Below, piece by piece: positions 26,987-36,719 of a stretch of DNA of 64,000 bases. The stretch comes from Propionibacteriaceae bacterium (GTDB lineage: Bacteria; Actinomycetota; Actinomycetes; Propionibacteriales; Propionibacteriaceae), in NCBI GenBank assembly GCA_009782785.1, contig WRIJ01000003.1, forward strand, positions 62,001-126,000, given 5' to 3'. Below the pieces are notes generated by a model that was not told the origin of the DNA, did no database searches, and was given only the letters and a program-made list of their open reading frames with translations. Every line of letters starts with the position of its first letter. The first letter of the stretch is position 1. Made by a program: the position numbers and the translations under genes.

Positions 26987-27629
26987 CCAGCCCATCACAT
27001 CGGCAAGGATGAAAGCCCTCGATGAAGCAACCATCAACGACCACCATGTACCCTCCCTGGTACTCATGGAAAGAGCAGCCCTAGCCTGCTTGGACGTACT
27101 CCACACCCAACTCTTCGACCTGGCGTGCGTAAAGGTGCTCTGCGGGCCAGGAAATAATGGTGGGGATGGGGTGGCTCTTGCTCGCCTCCTGCATCTCGAG
27201 GGTGGGAATGCACAGGTGTTCCTCATCGGTAACCCAACCAAGTTCACTGACGATCTGTCCAGGCAGATCACCATTGCACAGAGCTATGGCGTGCCGCTAA
27301 CGTACGGCATCGAGCATCTCACTAGGGCGTCATCCCAAGCACCCACGACTGTGATTGATGCGATCCTTGGGATCGGGTCCCAACGTCAACCTGAGGGCGA
27401 TTTCTTAGAGGCAGTACGTTATATCAACACCACCAGTCAATATGGAACCCGTGTTCTCGCGGTTGACATCCCCACCGGAGTCAATGCTGACACTGGTGAA
27501 ATTCTTGGTGAAGCAGTACGCGTAGACGTCACCGTGACTTTCGCGTACCCCAAGATCGGCCTCACCGTCCCCCCAGGAAGCCACAAAGCCGGACATGTCG
27601 TTGTCGCCGACATCGGCATCTACCAGTAA
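26979..27629 (+). CDS. nnrE: NAD(P)H-hydrate epimerase (YjeF N-terminal domain)
   Basis: A 216-residue single-domain epimerase that converts R- to S-NAD(P)HX for repair of damaged cofactor. CGPGNNGGDGVALARLL is the substrate-binding loop, IDAILGIGSQRQPEGDF and LAVDIPTGVNADTGE the catalytic and nucleotide regions. In most bacteria this domain is fused to the dehydratase NnrD; here the dehydratase domain is absent. The ATG at 26979 is chosen because the longer frame lies inside the DUF3465 gene. Confidence 0.85.
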   Translation: MGDQPITSARMKALDEATINDHHVPSLVLMERAALACLDVLHTQLFDLACVKVLCGPGNNGGDGVALARLLHLEGGNAQVFLIGNPTKFTDDLSRQITIAQSYGVPLTYGIEHLTRASSQAPTTVIDAILGIGSQRQPEGDFLEAVRYINTTSQYGTRVLAVDIPTGVNADTGEILGEAVRVDVTVTFAYPKIGLTVPPGSHKAGHVVVADIGIYQ

Positions 27630-28111
27630 CGGTGGGCTTGTAGTGCTGTCACCTTCCCCGTCTTTCTGCGCGAAGTCGCAGAATCCATTGACCAATCAAC
27701 AATTGTTGAGACTATGGACCCTGCGAGTCGCTTCGCTCCGCAGGGAGACGGGGGTGGTGGTGTTCGTCCGTGCACGAGGTGACGGGGTCAGCGGGATGCG
27801 CAGGGTGAGACCAGCCACGTCATTCTGCGCGGCTCCTCCTCCCCGTCGTTCCGCGGACGGTTAGCACCCACTCGGTCATTCCGCGGACGGTTAGCACCCA
27901 CTCGGTCATTCCGCGGAGCGAAGCGACTCGCGGAATCCAGGCTAGCGATCAACCACTAAGACCAGTCTGGCAGTGATCACCTATTGCCGACGGTCACTAT
28001 ACTGGTGAGTGTGATATCTGGCCCCTGCGAGTCACTTCGTTCCGCAGGGTGACATGGTTGGCACCACAAGGGACGTACCATTTGTGTTGTCCCTGTGTGT
28101 TTCACCAGCTT
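27630..28111. repeat. Intergenic region with several palindromic repeat units
   Basis: This 482-bp gap holds a CCCTGCGAGTCGCTTCG...CGCAGGG unit (about 27718-27747), a duplicated GGTTAGCACCCACTCGGTCA segment (27859-27909), ATTCCGCGGAG...CTCGCGGAAT (about 27908-27938), and GATATCTGGCCCCTGCGAG...CGCAGGGTGACA (about 28014-28053). No coding gene is supported. Confidence 0.7.
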
Positions 28112-28486
28112 CTAAAGCGTGGCCAGTACTTCAATCTCGACGAGAGCGCCCTTGGGAAGAGCAGCCACACCAATCGTGGATCGTGCTGGAAAAGGTTCAG
28201 CGAACTGTTCAGAGTACACCTCGTTCATCTCGGCAAAATCACCCATGTCAGTTAAATACACGGTCGTCTTCACCACATCGCACAGCCGCAACCCAGCAGC
28301 CACAAGCACTGCTTCAATATTGGCGAACACTGCATGAGTTTGTGAGCGTATATCATCACCGACAAGGTCTCCGCTCCCCGGGTCAACACCGAGTTGCCCC
28401 GAGCAGAACAACAAGCACCCAGTATCAAGAGCCTGCGAATATGGGCCGATAGGTGCCGGTGCATTCTTCGTTAAAATTGGTTCCAT
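28112..28486 (-). CDS. RidA-family enamine/imine deaminase
   Basis: A 124-residue protein. APIGPYSQALDTG is the N-terminal signature, the conserved Arg is in PARSTIGVAALPKGALVEIEV, and the final acidic residue of the active site is in VEIEV. RidA enzymes hydrolyse reactive enamines from PLP enzymes. The start is ATG 28486, 7 bases after AGGAG; a GTG directly before it is possible. It overlaps the upstream thioesterase stop. Confidence 0.88.
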   Translation of the reverse strand: MEPILTKNAPAPIGPYSQALDTGCLLFCSGQLGVDPGSGDLVGDDIRSQTHAVFANIEAVLVAAGLRLCDVVKTTVYLTDMGDFAEMNEVYSEQFAEPFPARSTIGVAALPKGALVEIEVLATL

Positions 28487-29331
28487 CACGACACTCCTAA
28501 AGTGTAGACACCCAAGTCTTCTCTGAGTTGATCCGTTAAAGGTGTAGGTTTACCCGCTGCATCTGCAAAGACAGCCACAGCTGCAGCAGTCGCACACACC
28601 GTACCAGTGGTGGGATCATCAACCTGCGAAGAAAAAGTCACCGACGAATTACCCATCCGAGCAATACCAGTACGCACAACATAAGGTTCCATGCGGAAAA
28701 CGATCGGATGATGATATAACACATCTTGACGAGCGAGGAACCACAGATAATCGGTTTCACCAGAGTCCTCCACCCCACGCAAGGGTGCAGCGGTGAAAGT
28801 AATGCGTCCTTCTTGAACATAGTCAAAAATCATCGCATTATTCACATGCCCATAGGCATCAAGATCGCTCCAGCGTACGCGCATCTGGGACACCTTCGCA
28901 CCCGAATCCATGTCCATCCATTCGATCTCACGCAAAGACTCGGCTGGTTCCACCAAGGACCGAAAGACGTCGTGCGCGGCAGTGGGCAGGGCCCGGCGCG
29001 AGTGCGATCGTACGTCAAAACCACTGAGCGTTGTTCGAGCAATCGCAACCTCGCGATCCTCTTGAAAGAGCTGGCAGGCTAAAGTCACCGAATCTTCACT
29101 CACCTCAGCAACACTCACCTCAGCTCCTAAAGGTTCATGGGAGAAAAACACCGGCGCACGGTATTCGATCTGGTTGCTCACCACCGCGAACCCCTCATGA
29201 AGGAGATCATCGATCTTCAGCGCATAGAGAAAGTCCGCTCGAGCGTCTTGAACATAGTCAATGTAGCGAGCATTATTGACATGCCCTTGAGCATCGAGGT
29301 CCCCCCAGCGTAGTGGCACCTCAACTCTCAC
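28486..29331 (-). CDS. Acyl-CoA thioesterase, tandem hot-dog domains
   Basis: A 281-residue protein with two 4HBT domains. The first has RWGDLDAQGHVNNARYIDYVQ near residue 9, the second RWSDLDAYGHVNNAMIFDYVQ near residue 155; each carries the catalytic Asp of the D-x-D-x-x-G-H-V-N family. The GTG at 29331 is preferred because GAGGAG lies 7-8 bases upstream. It overlaps the end of the acyl-CoA ligase, so ligase, thioesterase and RidA form an operon. Confidence 0.88.
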   Translation of the reverse strand: MRVEVPLRWGDLDAQGHVNNARYIDYVQDARADFLYALKIDDLLHEGFAVVSNQIEYRAPVFFSHEPLGAEVSVAEVSEDSVTLACQLFQEDREVAIARTTLSGFDVRSHSRRALPTAAHDVFRSLVEPAESLREIEWMDMDSGAKVSQMRVRWSDLDAYGHVNNAMIFDYVQEGRITFTAAPLRGVEDSGETDYLWFLARQDVLYHHPIVFRMEPYVVRTGIARMGNSSVTFSSQVDDPTTGTVCATAAAVAVFADAAGKPTPLTDQLREDLGVYTLGVS

Positions 29332-31204
29332 TGGATGTCTCCTCAATGTCATCAAACAAAGAATCCACGATCTCGCGATGCGACTCGATCACACGGTTGC
29401 GCTTGATCTTCAGTGACTCAGTGACTGCTCCAGTTTCGACAGTGAGCTCATGGTCGAGGATTGCGTAGCGCTTAATCGTCTCCCATTTCTCCAAGTGGGT
29501 ATTAGCCTTAGCAATGAAACGGTCGATCGAACGGCGGATCTCCGGCAGCTGAGTAAGTTCAGTGTACGACGCCTTTGGGTGACCATGGTTCTTGCCCCAG
29601 CGCATGAGCGAATCAGGATCCATCACCAACAGGGCACCAATGTATTTCCTCCCATCACCCACAGCGACTGCTTGAGAGATGTACGGCACATTCGCCATGA
29701 GGGCAGCCTCCACCTTGGTTGGTGCGACGTACTTTCCTCCCGAGGTTTTCATCAGATCCTTCTTACGATCCGTGATCCTCAAATGGCCAATCTCGTCCAG
29801 GTATCCAATGTCACCAGTGTGGAACCAGCCATCGGGGTCAATCGCTTCAGCAGTGGCTTCCGGGTTCTTGTGGTACCCATCCATGATGTTCGGTCCGCGC
29901 ATGAGCACTTCACCATCCTCAGCGACCCTGATTTCTAACCCTGGGATGGGTGAGCCAACCGACCCGAACTTTGGTTCATGGTAATGATTAACGGCATTAA
30001 CTGTCGCAGCCTCGGTGAGCCCGTACCCTTCGACCACGATGATTCCAGCAGCATAGAACCACTTCTGGACCTGGGGGCTCAACTTGGCAGCACCCGAAAT
30101 CATGAACTCCAGGTTCCCACCCATCTTCTCGCGCAGTTTCGAGAATACTAGCTTGTCGGCGAGGCTGTGGCGGCTAGCCAGGACCTTCGGCATTTTCTTG
30201 CCTTCGAGGCGGTACGGGATCGCCTTGTATCCCACCGAGAACGCCCAGTGTGCGATGAACCCTTTGAGTCCTCGAGAGGTCTCACCGGTGAGGACAGCGG
30301 CACGTACTTTCTCAAAAATGCGGGGAACCCCACACATGAAAGACGGTTTGATGATCCCCAAGTTTTCCGTGATCCGCTCGATGCGGCCATCAATGGCAGT
30401 ACGGAAACCGTACTTGATTTGGAAAGCCATCATCGACTTACCAAACGAATGTGACAACGGCAGCCATAAGAACGCCAAATGATCAGGGCGAACAAGGTTC
30501 ATCAGTTCAACCGATTCCGCTAAGTACGTCCATGCTCGGTGTGGCAACCTCACACCCTTCGGTGTACCTGTCGTACCTGAGGTATAGATGAGGGTGGCGA
30601 GAGTGCTGCGGGTGATGCGTGACAAAGACTCCTCCACACATGTGGGGTTCTTCGAGAGATAGGCCTGGCCTTCTGCCATGAAATCGTCCCAGGAGATGAC
30701 GCGCTTACCATCAGATTTCCCATCAAGGACGATAATGAAACTAATCGCCTTATTCAGTTCTTTATGGTCGAGAACTTTTTGCACCTGATCCATGTCTTCA
30801 GCCACGACTGCTTTTGAATCTGAGTCAGCCAAGATGAATCGTACATCCTCAGATTTCGTATTCGGATACACCGTGGTCGTCGCACATCCCGCTAGTGCGA
30901 TCCCCAAATCCGCGAGAGCCCATTCAATGCGAGTGATCGAAATAATCGCAACACGATCCTCCAGTTTCAACCCACGCCCAAGCAAACCCGCAGCAAAGGC
31001 AGAAGCTTTTTCACCAGTCTGGGTCCACGTGAGTTCTTCCCAAATTTCCTCACGATTAGGAAAAGTGAACGCCATGTCATCGGGTTGCTCTTTGATCCGC
31101 TGCATGAACATGGCACCCAATGATTGGGGTGCTCTCGCATCAAGTTCTTTTTGGAGTTCAGCTGTTGATGGTGGTGTTTGCATCGAGATGCTTGCGCTGT
31201 GCAT
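29321..31204 (-). CDS. Long-chain fatty-acid--CoA ligase (AMP-forming)
   Basis: A 627-residue adenylate-forming enzyme, about the length of FadD15-type ligases. The P-loop is YTSGTTGTPKGV, the A5 motif GYGLTEAATVN, and A7 WFHTGDIGYLD. The catalytic Lys is expected in the C-terminal lid, which is present. It activates fatty acids with ATP and CoA. The neighbouring thioesterase would reverse this, perhaps setting acyl-CoA levels. An AAGGAG site precedes the ATG. Confidence 0.93.
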   Translation of the reverse strand: MHSASISMQTPPSTAELQKELDARAPQSLGAMFMQRIKEQPDDMAFTFPNREEIWEELTWTQTGEKASAFAAGLLGRGLKLEDRVAIISITRIEWALADLGIALAGCATTTVYPNTKSEDVRFILADSDSKAVVAEDMDQVQKVLDHKELNKAISFIIVLDGKSDGKRVISWDDFMAEGQAYLSKNPTCVEESLSRITRSTLATLIYTSGTTGTPKGVRLPHRAWTYLAESVELMNLVRPDHLAFLWLPLSHSFGKSMMAFQIKYGFRTAIDGRIERITENLGIIKPSFMCGVPRIFEKVRAAVLTGETSRGLKGFIAHWAFSVGYKAIPYRLEGKKMPKVLASRHSLADKLVFSKLREKMGGNLEFMISGAAKLSPQVQKWFYAAGIIVVEGYGLTEAATVNAVNHYHEPKFGSVGSPIPGLEIRVAEDGEVLMRGPNIMDGYHKNPEATAEAIDPDGWFHTGDIGYLDEIGHLRITDRKKDLMKTSGGKYVAPTKVEAALMANVPYISQAVAVGDGRKYIGALLVMDPDSLMRWGKNHGHPKASYTELTQLPEIRRSIDRFIAKANTHLEKWETIKRYAILDHELTVETGAVTESLKIKRNRVIESHREIVDSLFDDIEETSSES

Positions 31205-31312
31205 GGGGTCTCCTTGTTCGGCTACACAAAAAGTGCCGTGATCATTCTAGACCCCATGTTGGTTTTCTGGGGTACGCGCCCACCCCAAGACAGCAGACTC
31301 CACATCGTTGTT

Positions 31313-31391
31313 CGTGTGATATCTGGACCCTGCGAGTCGCGGAGCCTGTGTTCCTCACTTCGTTCGTTCAACCACGAACACGAGTCTGGGA
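31313..31391. repeat. Palindromic intergenic repeat, partial copy
   Basis: GTGTGATATCTGGACCCTGC, then GAGTCGCGGAG, and CTCACTTCGTTCG with a CGAACACGAGTCTGG tail. It shares the GATATCTGG leader with copies at 28014 and 36048. It lies just before the start of the oxidoreductase and is open in that frame, which inflates the apparent ORF. Confidence 0.6.
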
Positions 31392-31405
31392 ATAATCACC
31401 AACCG

Positions 31406-34261
31406 ATGACAGTCACCACCATGGTCTGGGACAGCTGTGACGATCAGGACAATTCATGGAAAAATAGTCGGGTGCTATCCGATCGACTTGCAGACTTCAT
31501 GGCTACCTTGCCTACTGAGGTGGCGAGTCTGGTGGATACTTCCGCAATGACCCGCGCCCTGTATTCCTCAGACTCGTCTATCTATCGGGTCCCCCCACGG
31601 GCTGTCGCGCACCCGCGTACCACTGACCAACTCGAAGCCCTCCTTGCAGGTGCCCGCCGTGTCGAACTGCCGGTCACTGCACGCGGGGCGGGTACCTCAT
31701 GTGCAGGAAACGCTATCGGCCCGGGACTTGTCATCGACTTTCGTCGCCACTTGAACCGCATCCACTCGATTGATCCCCAAGCCCGTACGGCAGTAGTTGA
31801 TCCGGGAGTGGTGCAAGAAACCCTCCAGCGCGCTGCACGTCCCCACGGATTACGTTTTGGCCCAGACCCCTCCACCTCATCACGGTGTACGATCGGGGGC
31901 ATCATCGGCAACAATGCGTGCGGACCGAGAGCACTTGGGTACGGGATCGCCGCCACCAACATCGTTGATGCCGATATCATCACCGGCACTGGGGAGTTTC
32001 TGCGCTGTGGTGATCTGGGGGTGAATCACCGACTACTTACCCAACTGTCCACCCTCATCGACCAGTCTCTGGCCACGATACGTACCGAATGTGGTCGCTT
32101 CTCCCGGCAAGTCTCGGGCTACGGATTGCACCATCTTCTTCCCGAAAATGGCAGTAATCTGGCTCGCTTCTATGTCGGCTCCGAAGGAACCCTCGGTGTT
32201 GCTACTCGCCTAACTGTGGGCCTTGTTGCCGATCCGGCCCATACGATTACCATCGCCCTGGGATACCCCACCATGGCTGACGCTGCTGATGCAGTACCGG
32301 GTTTACTGGAATACAACCCTATTGCCATAGAAGGAATGGATTCACGGATCGTCGATGTTGTACGACGCGTACGCGGAAACTCGGCCGTACCAGAACTCCC
32401 CCAAGGTGAAGGATGGGTATTCATCGAACTCGGTGGTGATGATCCTCGGCAGCTGACCTTAGAAGCGGAAGGGCTCCTGGTGGTGGCAGGAGCTGTGGAT
32501 GGTCACTTAGTTCACGACCCACACCAAGCAGCTGCCCTGTGGAAGATTCGATCCGATGGCGCTGGATTAGCTGGGGTCAGCCTTGACAAACCCGCCTACC
32601 CAGGGTGGGAAGATGCCGCCGTACCGCCAGAAAAGCTGGGCAACTATCTCCGTGACTTCGACAAGCTCGTTGATGATTATGGATTCCATACTCTGCCCTA
32701 TGGTCACTTCGGTGAAGGTTGCATTCATGCCCGCATCGATTTTCCTCTCTCCGAAACAGCCGGATTGCGTCGCTATCGAGGATTCGTCCAAGAGGCTGCT
32801 TTTCTTGTTGCCCACTATGGGGGTTCCCTCTCCGGTGAGCACGGTGATGGGCGTGCACGCTCCGAACTGCTCTCGGTGATGTATTCCAGCGAAGTGATGG
32901 AGCTGTTTTCCGCAGTGAAGGATATCTTCGATCCGAAAAACTTGCTCAACCCGGGGGTACTCGTCGATCCGAAACCACTAGATTCGTCTGTACGTTATGC
33001 CAGTTTGCCCTATCGCGGACTGGCTCGTGACCACATAGATTTTTCTTCCCAAGTCCACCGGTGTACGGGAGTGGGATCCTGTGTTGCTGATCAAACCAGT
33101 GGTGTCATGTGCCCCTCCTATCAGGTGACACGGGAAGAAAAAGACTCCACTCGTGGACGGGCACGCATCCTTCAAGAAATGCTCAACGGGCAACTCGTCA
33201 GTGGATGGGATTCACCCGAGGTCACCGAGGCTCTAGACTTGTGCCTATCCTGCAAGGGGTGTCTCACCGATTGCCCGACTAGTGTCGATATTGCTTCAGC
33301 AAAGTCCTACCAACTCGATCAGAGATACCGTGGACGACGACGCCCACGCACCCACTTCTTTCTTGGGCAACTCCCGAAGTGGGGTCGACTCATCACCAGG
33401 AGCCATCTTGGATCACTAGTGAATCTTGTTCTGCGAATTCCTGGCCTATCACGTCTAGCCACATTCGTCGCTGGGGTAGATCATCGCCGACCACTGCCGA
33501 GATTCGCTGGGGGTTCACGCCAACTTTCTGCTCGCCGATCCCTTGAGCACCCCGAATCATCACCGGAAAAACCCGTACTCGTGTGGGTGGATTCTTTCAC
33601 CGATTGCTTTGAAGGTACGGCACTTCCTGCCCTATTGAGGGTGCTCATCGCTGCCGGATTCACCCCGCAGTTCCTGAGCGGTACCGCGTGTTGTGGCCTC
33701 ACGTGGATCACCACTGGACAACGCGACAAAGCCGCCCACTATCTGCATCGTTCACTTGATCTTCTCGCACCTATCGCTGAGCAAGGTATACCAATCGTAG
33801 GGATGGAACCTAGTTGCATTGCTGTCTGGAGATCAGACGCTCACGACTTGATCAACGATTCCCGTTTGCCACACGTGGTAGCCTCCATCAAGACCCTGGC
33901 AGAACTGCTCGCAGACGACTCCTGGATTCCCCCGGATCTCAGTGGGCATGAGGTACTCGCTCAACCTCACTGCCATCAAAGATCTGTTCTTGGATGGGAG
34001 GCAGACGACAAACTCCTGGCGCGTATGCGGGTCAAGCTCACTGTGATCGAAGGATGCTGCGGGTTAGCAGGAAACTTCGGTGTCGAGAAGGGACACTATG
34101 AGATGTCCCTCGCTGTAGCTGCTCATCATCTGTTCCCCGCACTCGAAGAACACCCCCACGCGACTGTCTTGGCTGACGGCTTCTCCTGTCGCAAACAGAT
34201 CAGCGACCTCACAACTCGTCAGTCCATGACCCTCGCTGAGTTGATTGCCACCCACCTTTAG
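31406..34261 (+). CDS. FAD-linked oxidase/Fe-S fusion oxidoreductase (YdiJ-like)
   Basis: A 951-residue flavoprotein. The FAD-binding domain has TARGAGTSCAGNAIGPGLVID and GGIIGNNACGPRALGYG, followed by an FAD-oxidase C-terminal domain with YGHFGEGCIHARIDF and SGEHGDGRAR. A two-cluster ferredoxin-like region has CTGVGSCV...CP and CLSCKGCLTDCPTSVD, and two CCG motifs occur in ACCGLTW and EGCCGLAGNFG. YdiJ and relatives oxidise D-2-hydroxyacids such as D-lactate or D-2-hydroxyglutarate; which substrate applies here is unknown. Start ATG 31406; 31421 is also possible. Confidence 0.88.
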   Translation: MTVTTMVWDSCDDQDNSWKNSRVLSDRLADFMATLPTEVASLVDTSAMTRALYSSDSSIYRVPPRAVAHPRTTDQLEALLAGARRVELPVTARGAGTSCAGNAIGPGLVIDFRRHLNRIHSIDPQARTAVVDPGVVQETLQRAARPHGLRFGPDPSTSSRCTIGGIIGNNACGPRALGYGIAATNIVDADIITGTGEFLRCGDLGVNHRLLTQLSTLIDQSLATIRTECGRFSRQVSGYGLHHLLPENGSNLARFYVGSEGTLGVATRLTVGLVADPAHTITIALGYPTMADAADAVPGLLEYNPIAIEGMDSRIVDVVRRVRGNSAVPELPQGEGWVFIELGGDDPRQLTLEAEGLLVVAGAVDGHLVHDPHQAAALWKIRSDGAGLAGVSLDKPAYPGWEDAAVPPEKLGNYLRDFDKLVDDYGFHTLPYGHFGEGCIHARIDFPLSETAGLRRYRGFVQEAAFLVAHYGGSLSGEHGDGRARSELLSVMYSSEVMELFSAVKDIFDPKNLLNPGVLVDPKPLDSSVRYASLPYRGLARDHIDFSSQVHRCTGVGSCVADQTSGVMCPSYQVTREEKDSTRGRARILQEMLNGQLVSGWDSPEVTEALDLCLSCKGCLTDCPTSVDIASAKSYQLDQRYRGRRRPRTHFFLGQLPKWGRLITRSHLGSLVNLVLRIPGLSRLATFVAGVDHRRPLPRFAGGSRQLSARRSLEHPESSPEKPVLVWVDSFTDCFEGTALPALLRVLIAAGFTPQFLSGTACCGLTWITTGQRDKAAHYLHRSLDLLAPIAEQGIPIVGMEPSCIAVWRSDAHDLINDSRLPHVVASIKTLAELLADDSWIPPDLSGHEVLAQPHCHQRSVLGWEADDKLLARMRVKLTVIEGCCGLAGNFGVEKGHYEMSLAVAAHHLFPALEEHPHATVLADGFSCRKQISDLTTRQSMTLAELIATHL

Positions 34262-35940
34262 TCGCGGGTGAGTCGGCGATGGGTCGTACGGTGTGGGCGT
34301 GCTGCCTCAACACCCAAGCGAGCCACCTTATTCGCCTCGTAGTCTTCAAAGTTGCCCTCGAACCAGAACCACTTGGCTTCGTTGTCATCGTCACCCTCCC
34401 ACGCCAGAATGTGGGTAGCTACGCGATCCAAGAACCATCGATCGTGGGAGATGACGACCGCACACCCGGGAAATTCCAGCAAAGCATCTTCGAGTGACTG
34501 CAAGGTTTCCACATCAAGATCATTGGTGGGCTCATCAAGCAGAAGAACATTGCCGCCCTGTTTCAAGGTGAGAGCAAGATTCAAACGGTTGCGTTCACCA
34601 CCTGAGAGAACACCAGCCAGCTTCTGCTGGTCAGGACCTTTAAAACCAAAAGAAGCCACGTACGCTCGTGAAGGCATCTCAAAGTTGGCCACTTTAATGA
34701 AGTCCAACTCATCAGAGACCACTTGCCACACGTTACGATCTGCCCCAATCCCAGAGCGCCCCTGGTCAACATAACTAAACGCCACTGTTGAACCGACCTT
34801 CACCTGGCCAGAATCTGGGGTTTCTTCACCAATGAGCATCTTGAACAACGTGGTTTTCCCCACACCATTCGGCCCAATGATCCCCACAATTCCAGCCCGA
34901 GGAAGAGAGAAGGAAAGATTCTCGATCAGCACTCGATCATCAAAACCTTTGACGAGGTTCTCCACCTCAATAACATCAGCCCCCAAGCGCGGACCGGGAG
35001 GAATGTTGATTTCCGCCAGATCCAAGGGGCGGTTCCTTTCCGCTTCAGCAGCGAGCTCTTCGTACCGTTGAAGACGAGCCTTGGATTTGGCTTGGCGGGC
35101 TTTCGGATTAGAGCGGACCCAATCAAGTTCGCGCTCCAAAATCTTGGCTCGCTTGGCATCCTTTTTCCCTTCAATAGATAGCCGCGCTTGCTTGGTTTCA
35201 AGGTACGTCGAATAGTTGCCCTCATAGGGATGCAACTGGCCACGATCAACCTCACAGATCCAGCCAGCGACGTTGTCGAGGAAGTATCGGTCGTGAGTGA
35301 CGGCCAACACCGCACCAGGGTAGTTCTTTAAGTGTCCTTCCAACCAACTCACGGACTCAGCATCCAAGTGGTTGGTTGGCTCATCCAGCAACAAAAGATC
35401 GGGCTGCTGGAGAAGGAGCTTACACAAGGCAACCCGGCGACGTTCCCCACCGGAGAGAACATCGACAATCGCCTCCGATTCTGGGCAACGCAAAGCATCC
35501 ATCGCCTGCTCTAACTGAGCATCTAGATCCCAGGCTTGGAGGTGATCAAGTTCGGTTTGGAGCTCCCCCATTTCAGCAAGGAGAGTGTCAAAGTCAGCGT
35601 CAGGGTCACCCATCGCTGCTGAAATTTCATTGAATCGCTCCAGCTTGGTCAGGGTGTCGCCGACTGCTTCTTGAATGTTCTCCAATACGGTCTTGCCCTC
35701 AGTCAGGGGGGGCTCCTGGAGAAGGACACCAACAGTGGCTTCCTTCGCCAGGTAGACCTCCCCATTGTTCGGTTTCTCCATCCCAGCCATCAGTTTGAGA
35801 AGGGTAGATTTCCCAGCGCCGTTTGGGCCGACCACACCAATCTTGGCATCAGGAAAGAACGACATGTTCACGTTCTCAAAAATCAGCTTGTCGCCAAGCT
35901 TCTTGCGTACGTTAGACATTGTGAGAATGAACTCAGCCAT
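34258..35940 (-). CDS. ettA: Energy-dependent translational throttle protein EttA (ABC-F)
   Basis: A 560-residue ABC-F protein with two nucleotide-binding domains: Walker A GPNGAGKST and GPNGVGKTT, signatures LSGGERRRVAL and LSGGERNRLNL. An arm domain with DRYFLDNVAGWICEVDRG and the linker rich in Lys/Arg lie between them. EttA binds the ribosomal E site and gates the first elongation step by energy state. Its 3' end overlaps the 3' end of the convergent oxidoreductase by 4 bp. Confidence 0.93.
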   Translation of the reverse strand: MAEFILTMSNVRKKLGDKLIFENVNMSFFPDAKIGVVGPNGAGKSTLLKLMAGMEKPNNGEVYLAKEATVGVLLQEPPLTEGKTVLENIQEAVGDTLTKLERFNEISAAMGDPDADFDTLLAEMGELQTELDHLQAWDLDAQLEQAMDALRCPESEAIVDVLSGGERRRVALCKLLLQQPDLLLLDEPTNHLDAESVSWLEGHLKNYPGAVLAVTHDRYFLDNVAGWICEVDRGQLHPYEGNYSTYLETKQARLSIEGKKDAKRAKILERELDWVRSNPKARQAKSKARLQRYEELAAEAERNRPLDLAEINIPPGPRLGADVIEVENLVKGFDDRVLIENLSFSLPRAGIVGIIGPNGVGKTTLFKMLIGEETPDSGQVKVGSTVAFSYVDQGRSGIGADRNVWQVVSDELDFIKVANFEMPSRAYVASFGFKGPDQQKLAGVLSGGERNRLNLALTLKQGGNVLLLDEPTNDLDVETLQSLEDALLEFPGCAVVISHDRWFLDRVATHILAWEGDDDNEAKWFWFEGNFEDYEANKVARLGVEAARPHRTTHRRLTRD

Positions 35941-36047
35941 GGGTCTCCTTGATTCAGTGTCCGACCTTCCCGGAAACGGAACAAAGAAATATTATGCCAT
36001 GGCTGCCCTTGGTCTGTGTTTCTTTGCCAGACTCACCTCCATGCTTG

Positions 36048-36090
36048 GTGTGATATCTGGCCCCTGCGACTTCGCGCAGGGTGACAAGGT
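36048..36090. repeat. Palindromic intergenic repeat unit
   Basis: GTGTGATATCTGG followed by CCCTGCGACTTCGCGCAGGG (perfect 8-base arms around ACTT... CGC) and TGACAAGG. It is one of the shortest and cleanest copies of the dispersed family. Confidence 0.65.
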
Positions 36091-36134
36091 CAGTGAGCAT
36101 CACCCATCCACAGGGTGACAGCTGTCATGTCACG

Positions 36135-36578
36135 CTAGACGGCTAGAGCCAACACCTGATCAGCACTCGACTCTTCAGCCATAGGACTCAGTTCAACGAT
36201 CTCTTCTGACTCGGTGGACTGTGGTCGTACAAACTTCCGAAAGACCGAGACACCCTTGTTGAGATCATGGCCCACAGAAATAGCCTCCACTAGTGTCTTC
36301 TCGTGAGTGGCTTCTTGGGCATCATTCCAGGATTGTGTTCTCACCCGTCCATGAACAATGACCGGGTGTCCCCTCTTCACGCTCTGGGCTACATGGTCAG
36401 CTAGAGAGCGGTAACACACCACAGAAGTCCATGTTGTGACACCGTCGATCCACTCGTCGCCTTTCCTCATTCGTGGGGTGGTTCCCATGCGGAAATTCAC
36501 CGTTGGCACCCCCGTTTTCGTGTGGCGCAATTCAATATCATGGCCAACATAGCCACTCAGCGTCATCGTTGCTTGCAT
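36135..36578 (-). CDS. Single-stranded DNA-binding protein lacking the acidic tip
   Basis: A 147-residue protein starting at ATG 36578 (AAGGAG site). The OB fold has GYVGHDIELRHTKTGVPTVNFRMG, TSVVCYRSLADHVAQSVKRGHPVIVHGRV. Standard SSBs end in a DDDxPF-like tip that recruits repair partners, but this one ends SADQVLALAV. It is therefore probably a secondary SSB of the SsbB type. The main ssb, usually near rpsF/rplI, is not in the window. Confidence 0.85.
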   Translation of the reverse strand: MQATMTLSGYVGHDIELRHTKTGVPTVNFRMGTTPRMRKGDEWIDGVTTWTSVVCYRSLADHVAQSVKRGHPVIVHGRVRTQSWNDAQEATHEKTLVEAISVGHDLNKGVSVFRKFVRPQSTESEEIVELSPMAEESSADQVLALAV

Positions 36579-36719
36579 ATTTTCTCCTTCAGTACGGAAA
36601 GTGAGGGTCATCATCGACACCTCTCATCAAAGACCATGGCCATTCCATCAAGGACGCTGCGGTCAAAGAACCGAACTGTGGATAGAAAAAACCCAACACC
36701 ACCGATCTGTGGATGAAAG

